Part shown: piece after piece, positions 1-7,083 of the stretch
Position numbering within the stretch: the first letter of the stretch is position 1
Layout: each line of letters begins with the position of its first letter
Assembly: GCA_001600415.1 (NCBI GenBank)
Contig: BCJX01000003.1
Location: 192,308 to 211,545 of the forward strand
Source of the DNA: Pascua guehoae
Lineage: Eukaryota > Basidiomycota > Tremellomycetes > Trichosporonales > Trichosporonaceae
Direction: 5' to 3'
DNA: 19,238 nucleotides
Notes under the pieces: model-generated
Databases searched by the model: none
What the model was told of the DNA's origin: nothing
What the model saw: the letters and a program-made list of their open reading frames with translations, nothing else
Program-made: the position numbers and the translations under genes

Positions 1-35
<35 letters not shown>
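1..35. repeat. Poly-G run at the window edge
   Basis: Thirty-five consecutive G residues open the window and then give way abruptly to mixed sequence. Runs of this purity are rare inside fungal chromosomes. Two-colour sequencing instruments call missing signal as G, so an artefact at a contig end is the most likely reading. It does not look like a telomere, because no TTAGGG-type unit is present. Confidence 0.9.
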
Positions 36-461
36 CTTGGGCCGAGGCGAGGCCAGGCGAGGCAAAGAGGCGTGTGACGCGTATTGGAGGCGGAATGCAG
101 AATGGCGGGAATACAGGAATGGTAGGAATAATGGATCAACAGAGATATGCTCACAAACAGACAGACAGAGAAATGGCAAAAATGGACCCATGGGGCACAT
201 TTACGGTGAGATAGACTGATAGGGGCATACAAACTAGAACTACTTGTTTGAGAAACAAACGACACTGCTCGCTCACAGGATCCCTTGCACCGTTTGCCCA
301 ATTGCCCAATTGCACCCCACCCATCGCCTCCCACCCCCCCTGTTTTTTTTTTTGAGCCGCTCGGTGATCTGTGAATCATGTCGTGGCGATCTGTGCGCAG
401 TTTTCCCTGCAACAATGCCGAGACGCATCATGATATAAGAGACGCTTTTGATGCACACATG
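36..461. other. Upstream intergenic region of gene 1
   Basis: No convincing coding sequence is seen on either strand. The region holds AG-rich simple sequence near 45-135, a doubled ttgcccaa near 293-310 and short C and T runs near 334-353. The short open frames here have no splice signals or codon pattern that would support them. It probably contains the distal promoter of gene 1. Confidence 0.5.
431..438 (+). promoter_or_regulatory. TATA-like element upstream of gene 1
   Basis: The sequence tgatataa lies just before a stretch that becomes pyrimidine-rich and loses all ATG triplets (462-895). That change of character fits a transcription start soon after this point. A second candidate, cataaag at 795-801, would give a much shorter leader. 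Neither has been tested. Confidence 0.25.
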
Positions 462-895
462 CTGGTCTTGTTTTATCCCTCTCTCCCTTCCCCAACTCGT
501 CTCTCGCAACACCACACTTTGCACCTGTTCACCACCTCTTTCACACTCAACGCCACATCAATCAACGCCACCGACCCACACTGCTTTGTCCCAGCCTCCA
601 ACCTGTTTCTGTCCACGTCTCCTCCTTACAGGTCGCGTGACCATCTACGATCCCGGGCTTGTCACCCATTGCCACCTCGGGCATCGCGTACCGCCCCGAA
701 ACCGTTGGCCACCGACCGATTCACGGCGAGGCCCGTCCACACCAAGTCAGCACCACACGCACGCACACACACACCACCAGCACAAGCACAAAGCACATAA
801 AGGGGGTCCCGTCTATCTCAACTTGGGTTCACTACATTGCTCATCACCTCACCACCATATCCTTCCCATTCCCCTTTGATTGCTTCTCTTCAACA
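462..895 (+). other. ATG-free, pyrimidine-rich leader of gene 1
   Basis: The last ATG on the plus strand before gene 1 is at 459, and none follows until 896. The stretch is rich in C, with many CACAC and CTCC tracts, as expected of a 5' untranslated leader in GC-rich basidiomycete yeasts. The absence of upstream ATGs is the main reason for choosing the start codon at 896. Confidence 0.5.
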
Positions 896-1756
896 ATGGC
901 TTCTCGCGCACTTTCTCGTCTTCCTTCCCTCCAGGGCTCCAGTACGTATCCACACCCATCCCCATGGCATTCAAAAGCAGCCACCTCCTTCCTTCCTTGG
1001 TCACCACCCTCTCCGGTCGTCATCCCACTCTCGCCACCCCCCAAGTACAACCACTGCCACTGCATCCCCATACCCCCCACCCCACCCCCACCCCACTCAC
1101 ACGCAGACATGGACTACCTCACGGTTGTCGCCACCCGCTCGCTGGTCCTTTTCCCGGCACACGCATCGCCGACGACTGTACCCGGCTTCCTCGGCTCGCC
1201 AACGCGCCGGCGCCTCTCGCCACCACCTGTGGCCATGCCACTCGACTCGCTCGTCAACGACGACACGCACAGCGCGTGGTTTATCGCCAAGCGCATCCTC
1301 GAGTCTACGGCCGAGCGCGAGCACGCTTCGGCCACACCGGCTACCTCCAACGCACGCGCCGACACGCGCGCGCTCGAGGCCGAAGCCGAGGTCCTTGCAT
1401 GGGAGCAGATTGCGCGTGCAAAGATGTTTGCCCGCGCCCTCGGCATGCTCTTTGCGCCCGCGGACCGCACCCGCGTCAACGAGGATGAGCTTGCCGACCT
1501 CGCCGCTTCGCATGGCCTCGGCATCTCCAACCCGATCGTCCACCCTCTCGTTGTGCACCACCGCAGCGCAACCCCGAACTCGGCGGAGCGCACGGGCCAT
1601 GCCCACCGGCACCACTACCCCTCCACCCACACGCACACTCATTCCCCCTCGCGCGGGCCCCACGTTTCGCACGCACGCTCAAACTCGCACACGCTTGCGC
1701 ACACTGCGCACGACACGCATCCCACTGGCCACCACGCGATTGACATTCTCGCGTGA
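896..1756 (+). CDS. Unrecognised protein with histidine-rich C-terminus (gene 1)
   Basis: I do not recognise this protein. The proposed model has exons 896-941 and 1107-1756, giving 231 residues. The start has a good context (caacaATGG) and is the first ATG after a long ATG-free leader. The N-terminus (MASRALSRLPSLQGS) is basic, serine-rich and without acidic residues, which could be a mitochondrial presequence, but this is only a suggestion. Residues about 60-150 have mostly G/C third positions and look helical, with motifs such as WFIAKRILESTAERE and VLAWEQIARAKMFARALG. The last 53 residues contain 15 histidines, many in THTHTH or HRHH patterns, mixed with Ser, Thr and Ala. A metal-binding or disordered tail is possible. 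If the intron is retained the frame stays open. A second possible start is the Met in MDYLTVV at 1109. Confidence 0.68.
   Translation: MASRALSRLPSLQGSSTYPHPSPWHSKAATSFLPWSPPSPVVIPLSPPPKYNHCHCIPIPPTPPPPHSHADMDYLTVVATRSLVLFPAHASPTTVPGFLGSPTRRRLSPPPVAMPLDSLVNDDTHSAWFIAKRILESTAEREHASATPATSNARADTRALEAEAEVLAWEQIARAKMFARALGMLFAPADRTRVNEDELADLAASHGLGISNPIVHPLVVHHRSATPNSAERTGHAHRHHYPSTHTHTHSPSRGPHVSHARSNSHTLAHTAHDTHPTGHHAIDILA
942..1106 (+). other. Intron in gene 1
   Basis: The donor is GTACGT directly after codon 15 plus one base (phase 1), and the acceptor is acgcag. A CTCAC at 1096-1100 could serve as a weak branch site. The length is 165 nt, an exact multiple of three, and no stop occurs in the gene 1 frame, so the unspliced message would also be translatable. 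The translated intron is very rich in Pro, His and Ser, unlike the exons, which supports removal. Confidence 0.6.
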
Positions 1757-1914
1757 GAGACGGTACCGCTGAGCGTTTCGTTTTCGTGTCGAGTTTCGAG
1801 TTCCGGCCGACAAGACTACCCCGCATTCACATTCTTCTTTTTTCTTTGACAACGTCACCGTTGTGGCGTCGTTCTAAAACAAGCACCCCCCAGCCTTCGC
1901 TCGCCACCCGGCGC

Positions 1915-1970
1915 CACCGTGTCATTACTGGTACTCCACCTGAAACAGCTGCCTGTTTGGTGACACGGTG
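1915..1970. repeat. Inverted repeat downstream of gene 1
   Basis: The 10-base arm caccgtgtca at 1915-1924 is the exact reverse complement of tgacacggtg at 1961-1970, with a 36-base spacer. It lies about 160 bases after the stop codon of gene 1, so it could fold in the 3' untranslated region. Ten matching bases can also arise by chance in a window of this size. Confidence 0.5.
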
Positions 1971-2680
1971 ACACGCCCTCATACCCCGCCTCCGCCTCCG
2001 CCTCTTTCCTCCGCCACATTTTCACACGCCGCCTTTTCCTCTGCACCTCACTCCCACTCTCCCACCACTCCCACCGCTCCCACTCTCGCTCCCTTCCCAT
2101 CCTCTCAACGTGTATGCATCCCGCGAAGCTCGAGCCCGTCTCAGAGTAGTTTTCCCGCCGTGACTTCCGGTCGTCCGTCGTTGTTAGTATTAAAGTAGCT
2201 GAAGTCATGTATCCAGTCAGAAGTGAACCCCGAGCAGGAAGAGTTTATTTAACGAGGTGTCGTGACGCATTCTTGGTGTCCCGGAACTTGCTTGCCTGCT
2301 CGGATACTCGAGGCACCAATCGGGCGTGTGCATTGAGCTTTGACCATGTCCCCGTGTCCTGTGTTGTTGTGCTGTCATGTGACGGTCGGATATCGGCACC
2401 TCGTATCCGGCACACATCACGTCGTGTTGGACACCCGGTTCCACGTCACAAGAAACGCCGCTTGAACGATAAAACGCCAAATGCCTGAACTGAAGCTGGG
2501 CGAGAAAAAAAAAATGCATTTGTGTAATGTTGGCGTTCACACGCCGCATCGAGGGGCACGATGCCGACGGTGCCGACCATGCCGACCATGCCAATACCGC
2601 CAATGTCGCGGTACGCTGCGCGTGTGCTAAATGTACGCCCGTGGTGTGCATGGCTTGTCGTACTGTCGTCAGGCCAAGAC

Positions 2681-2720
2681 GCAGGACGCAGGACGCAGGA
2701 CGCAGGACGCAGGATGCAGG
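2681..2720 (+). repeat. Tandem repeat, unit gcaggac
   Basis: Five 7-base units (four exact gcaggac and one gcaggat), followed by a partial unit. It is a short minisatellite in non-coding sequence and has no evident role. Confidence 0.9.
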
Positions 2721-2999
2721 AGCGCACGAGCACACCCTATCCAACCTCGACACGGGGCACAGAGTACGACGGCTACCATCGGGGCTAACATCGGCCACCT
2801 ATACGCGGACGCGAACCGCGCACGCACGTCCTCGATTAGTCACTGGGCCCACTGGGGAACGAGATCGAGGAATGCGTGCATGGTGCATGTTGCAGTGGCT
2901 TGGCACTGACACTGGCACTGGGACAAGATTTTGTGGCGTTCCATTTCGCGTACAGTTTGGCACCTGGCACCAATGTAGGCACCCATGGTCCCACCCGCC

Positions 3000-3465
3000 T
3001 TGTCTGACGCTTACATTGCTTTGTTATTTTCGTGGCGCTGCTGAAGGTCTGAATTCTGCGCAGCCGTGTTCTGCTTGCTGCATCTGTAGGACAGAGCGGG
3101 TATACTTGGTCCTCCTTGTCTCACTCGCACCGCCCACGGTCTCGCCGCACGGAGCGTACTATGTCTCTGACCGCGCTGGGGGTGGGGTGATGGGACGTAT
3201 AGAATCCGACCAAGGGGGCTCACGACGGCCGCAAGGATGCCGAGACACTCAGCTCGTCTGTTCGGCGCTCTGAGCGAGACTGGCACCCTGCCCGTGAGAG
3301 CCTTGTCCGACTACAGAGGGTGTCAAAAAGGAACAAGTAATGGAGCAGGGTGAGACTGGCGGACTCTTGCAAGGTCTGCACGTCTGCAGCAGCGCAATAT
3401 CTGCATCCCCTGTGTACCTCCCTGCGTTGTCTGACATTGCTTACCTATTCTCGGGGCGCTGCTGA
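3000..3465 (+). repeat. Diverged direct repeat pair
   Basis: The blocks at 3000-3044 and 3427-3465 share ttgtctgac, cattgctt and ggcgctgctga in the same order, with small insertions between them. A third weak trace, cttgtccgac, lies near 3301-3310. The blocks could be remnants of an old duplicated or mobile sequence, but no coding remnant is visible. Confidence 0.45.
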
Positions 3466-3804
3466 GACACCTGGGTAATCATGCCTTCCAGTTGGGTATA
3501 GTTCTCTGCAGAGTCGGCCCACCACTTGTTCCCCCATGCACCATCCTACAGCTGACCTATACACTTTAGGGTGTGCTAGTCTGACTCAAAGAACGGGCCT
3601 TGCCCTATTTATGTGCAAGCCCAGAGATTGCCCTTCGTATAAACAGTCCTGCAACTCTGACAGTCGGAGGCACCGCAGTGGCACAGCGCTGTTGACATGT
3701 GGGTTGTCTATAGTTCAACATGCTCCAAGGCTAAGCGGTACAATATCGTCCAACTGTTCCAAGAGGAACGTTAAGAAGTGTATTCAGCAGTGTGGATTGA
3801 TGAC

Positions 3805-3948
3805 CTGTGAAATAAACAGAGGGTTAGCAAGGTATCAGAGAGGTGGTAGTCACTTTGGTTTTGCTCTAGAAGGAAAACAAAGTCCATGTAGCCTCTACGG
3901 TAACCTATGTACAGCTTGTGTGACACCGCATGCCAGCCAGCACCTTAC
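3805..3948 (-). other. Possible 3'-terminal intron of gene A
   Basis: On the minus strand there is a textbook acceptor: branch-like CTAAC, then a pyrimidine tract, then CACAG ending at 3805. A GTAAGG donor at 3948 overlaps the proline codon and TAA stop that would otherwise end gene A at 3945. Splicing removes that stop and adds a short tail ending SSIHTAEYTS, with a new TAA at 3773-3771. A second donor, GTTAGT at 3960, keeps the same frame. The acceptor is strong; the choice of donor is inference. Confidence 0.4.
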
Positions 3949-6268
3949 GGCCGGACTAACCCCTGTGCTGTGGCGTACCATTGCTGCCGACGTTCACGCT
4001 CGTCCTTCTCCCACCGATCGGCATCGTCCAAACCGGGGCCCATGTTGACGACGTTGGGGTGGTAGTAGGGGATCTGAGTGTCGGCGTCGTAATCCCTCAA
4101 GTGGACCGTCATATAAAAGACTCGGAAGTTGGGGCCGTGAGGGGTGTATGTCCTTGTAAAACTGGAGGGCACGGAGGGCGGCAATGGAGTCGGCCGTTGC
4201 AAAGATAATGTGGTCTTTGGGTGTGAGTGCCATCAACTGGCCCTGGAGAAATGCCTCCATATCGGCCAGCAACGGCGCGTCCCCTCGCCGTTCGGGCCCC
4301 GCACCGTCCGTCAGAAAGTGGAGATTTGGATGGGGACCGACTTTCTTCTTGGGGTCTATACGACTCAGGTCATCCTTCAACACGGCCCAATACGCCTCGC
4401 CCGTCCGGGACCTCCCCTCCCGTCCTTCACGCCATTCTCGGTGTACTACGGGGAGGATAGCAACGTGAACACTCAACTCGTGGCCAGTCTCCTGGGGCTC
4501 TCGGTACACCCCTGCGAGCGGCAGGCACTCGGGAATGTCCAGGTAACCCGGCAAGATGTTGGCGTCCGGTAGAATGATGATCCGCCCCTGGTCCTTTGCC
4601 TTCTCCTTAATCTTGGCCTTGTGCTTCTTCTCCTTGTGCTTCTTCTGTTTCTTTTGCTGCTTCTTCTCCTTCTTTGTCAACTTCTTCTGCTGTGGCTTCC
4701 TCTTCGTCTCGGCCCTTTTGAACAGCCGGCGCGGTGCAGCCAAAGGCTTGACGTCGGGGTGAGGGTTGTTGTCCATGAATGCCCTGATGGTGGCCTCGCG
4801 CTCGTGGTAGTACTTTTGCAGGAATCGCACCAGCCAACGTTTCCATGAGGGCCAAGCGTCCTCGTTGATTCCCAGTATGGGCATCAATACCTTGCCGGGC
4901 TCGATGTCTTCCAAGCATTTATGCTTGTTCTTCATGCACGTTGGAAGTGTCTTTGACGGGGCGCCCGGCTGGACGTCGGCTTCGGTATTGTCGTCCCAGC
5001 TGTAGAGCCGACCCATGCGTCGAAGTCGTCGTCGAACTTCATAGCAAACCCAGGGGTTGGCGATGGCTAGGAAGATGGAACGTGTGTTGACCATGCTCAG
5101 GACGCCGTCGACGATCGCCTTGGCTCGTTTCGGGGCGTCGGCCACGTGCAGGGCAATCTCTGCCGACCAATCGGTTTTCCGCTTCTTGCCGTATTGCTCC
5201 CTGTAGTGCTGGTCTGCATTGCGATCAAAATCGGAAGACTGGGTAGGGTTTGCCAAAGAAGACGACACAAAGAAAAAAGAGGACACCCACCCCCACACAG
5301 AATGATGTGTCATATGTGCCCCGACTGGCTCGAGTCCGATCCGGGTTGTCCCCGAGGAGGCATCGCAGCATGTTAAAGGCGTGGCCTCTCTGGCCAGTCT
5401 CGGCTTTGTAGACGTCGACAGTCTCGAGTTCGGAGCTGAGAAGCAGAAGATCAAAGCCAAAGTGACCCTGGCCCTGCTTCCAGGCTAGGACATTGCGAAG
5501 CTCCTTTGCGTGTCTTGTTCCAAACAGGGGGTCCACTAAAAGTAGTGGTGGGAGCGAGTTCTCTGTCGCTGTCGATTCTGTTTGAAGCGGCGGCCGACAA
5601 GGGAACTTGCCGCCGCCAAACTCGGCTCCCGAGCACGAATTGTGGCGTCCAGGAAGCTCGGGTCGAAACGTCCCTTCTGTCCGTTTCGCCTTTTGGATTT
5701 GGTGCAAGTGTTGATCGCCAGACTCGGATCGTTTCGGGGGAATCCCAGGACCAGTGTGTGGTGTGGGCCGATACCTCTCCCTCTGCGGGTAGATGGGGTC
5801 ACCGGGACCGGGGATGTGCGGCACCGGGGCAGCGATGCGGCGAGGTGGTTCGGGTTGGTCATTGGAAACGGGCGGTCGCGGCGCACCAGGCGCTGGTTCC
5901 GGTGAGGTGTGCAAAGCGGAGCGTGGGGTGATCGTTGGGTCCGTTGCAGAGCGGGAGAGGGGTCCCGAGCAGGACGTAGCGGTCGAGAACGAGCGTGGGG
6001 CAGAAGGTGCGGATCGCGTCACTGAGCGTGGTACGGGGGTGGGCGTGGGGTGGTATCCGGAGCTCGGATCCATCCGGGCCAGTACGGCAGGCTGAGCGTA
6101 ACGCTCATGAGTCGGTGCATGCGTATCAGGGTGTCGGTGAGGTCCAGACGAGGTCGATGGCAGTTCAGAGTACGGCGAAGGGTGGAATGGCGGTTGACGG
6201 GGCGCTGTGGAGTATGGGTAGCTCCTAGTGCCTTGCGGATAGTGGTGAACAGAGGGGGCTGCGTACAT
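3945..6268 (-). CDS. Large unrecognised protein with Pro/Ser-rich N-terminus and Lys-rich block (gene A)
   Basis: I do not recognise the family. The model has exon 1 at 6268-5291 (326 codons), a 52-nt intron, and exon 2 at 5238-3945, about 756 residues in all. The first ATG is at 6268. Residues 1 to about 190 are low-complexity, rich in Pro, Ser, Arg and His. Residues about 240-320 look folded (LLLVDPLFGTRHAKELRNVL). After the intron come SSDFDRNADQHYREQYGKKR, a Trp-rich part (INEDAWPSWKRWL) and a lysine-rich block at about 495-542 (KKEKKQQKKQKKHKEKKHK) that could act as a nuclear signal or bind nucleic acid. The frame breaks near 4141-4144: before it reads LQFYKDIHP, after it GPNFRVFYMTVHLRDYD one base over. 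Both sides have coding character. A 67-nt intron (GT at the end of LQ, ending TTGAG) could also join them, but its signals are weak. The gene is divergent from gene B. Confidence 0.68.
4141..4144 (-). other. +1 frame break in gene A at a G4/C4 run
   Basis: The minus-strand reading ACACCCCTCAC must lose one base to join the upstream frame (FYKDIHP) to the downstream frame (HGPNFRVFYM). A four-base C run sits exactly at the junction, so one overcalled base would explain it. Without correction the protein ends at 3994 after about 50 residues of poor, Arg/Pro-rich sequence. Confidence 0.6.
5239..5290 (-). other. Intron in gene A
   Basis: On the minus strand the donor is GTGGGT and the acceptor is CTACCCAG, 52 nt long, phase 0. 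A GTGGGG donor six bases earlier is equally in frame and would give 58 nt. The intron is T-rich in its second half. Splicing joins two frames that both look coding and removes the stop at 5225. Confidence 0.75.
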
Positions 6269-7083
6269 TGAAAGCTGCAAGTTGATGGGGATATGGGTTT
6301 ACCTTGGCTTAGTGTGAAGTTGGGAGGAAGAGAGCGGGATCGTACTTAACCTGGGTTGCATTTGTACCAGAACCATCGTGACCTGAGACTGTTGCATAGA
6401 TGTACTGTACCCAAAGTTAAGCTGAGAGGAGTAACAGGGCTGTGCATAGACGACAGGGGAAGCGGCAGGTTTGACAAAGGGGTATGGGCCGGAGACAGGA
6501 GAAAAAGCTGTGAGTCGGAAGGGGGAGTGCAGGGGAGAGGATGCGTCTCGGTCGCACCCTCTCTCTCTCTAGCACTGTGGTGCATCCACCCAAAAACACT
6601 GCCAGGATGGGGTTTCAGTTTGTCCAGAAACTGTTTTAGTTGGTCCGTAGCGGTGCTGTTGCGAGGGGTTAGTTGTGGAAAGCTGTTCAAGGGGCCATGG
6701 TGGATTGAATGGGTTTTGCACCGCCATTGTACAGAAAACATGAGCCCCCAGCGCTGCGACAGAGGCCAGCCGAGATGCCGAGTGCACTACGACTTTGTTC
6801 CTGTGTTTCAACACCTACAGGATTTGCTCCCAGCACAGCACGACTCGTTTTGCGAGTGCATCGTATGCATCACCAGCATTCGTGATCCCTCCTGGGTATG
6901 CCCACCCCCTAGCGATTCAGGCTTAAAGTTAAGCTGAAACTTGTCCCCTTACCCCTAGCCCCTGGGTTTGCACTGCAATCCACACAAGGTCAGCCCATTT
7001 CGACCATTTCCCATCCTTTCATCTCGTTGTCACCCACTCCACTTGTACTCGCCCACACATTGCATCCACCTCTATCAACAACA
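6269..7083. other. Divergent promoter region between genes A and B
   Basis: No coding sequence is supported. The two flanking genes are transcribed away from each other. A 13-base direct repeat, aaagttaagctga, occurs at 6413-6425 and 6925-6937, one copy toward each gene. A GTAAAC at about 6302 on the minus strand followed by TTGCAG at about 6275 resembles a very short intron just before the gene A start, but 28 nt is shorter than usual. From about 6900 to 7083 the plus strand is C-rich and has no ATG, as expected of the gene B leader. Confidence 0.5.
6413..6937 (+). repeat. Paired 13-base direct repeat in the divergent promoter
   Basis: Aaagttaagctga is found exactly at 6413-6425 and 6925-6937. 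The two copies bracket the middle of the A/B intergenic region. They could be a shared regulatory site or a chance match. Confidence 0.5.

Larger units (their letters stand above)
1757..3770. other. Intergenic region between gene 1 and gene A
   Basis: No gene can be supported. The first part (1757-2200) contains the likely 3' end of gene 1 and a strongly CT-rich plus strand (1976-2106, with repeated cctccg and cactccc). Farther right the sequence is mixed and holds a 7-bp tandem array, a diverged direct repeat pair and an inverted repeat, listed separately. From about 3500 the composition becomes less GC-rich. Open frames here are short and lack consistent codon use. Confidence 0.5.

Noticed and set aside
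1097..1672. Minus-strand frame opposite gene 1
   Set aside because: It mirrors the GC-rich third positions of gene 1 and lacks its own start context or splice sites.
2217..2798. Minus-strand frame of 193 codons
   Set aside because: Part of it translates the 7-base tandem array (repeated CVLRPAS). There is no leader, splice site or domain.
3536..4048. Plus-strand frame of 170 codons
   Set aside because: It is rich in Cys and Ser and overlaps the 3' end of gene A on the other strand, where real splice signals are visible.
5506..5931. Plus-strand frames opposite gene A exon 1
   Set aside because: Shadow frames of the Pro/Ser-rich coding region. The minus-strand frame continues across a good intron and these do not.
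6275..6302. 28-nt intron just before the gene A start
   Set aside because: A GTAAAC donor and TTGCAG acceptor are present, but the length is below normal and there is no branch site. It is not needed for the model.
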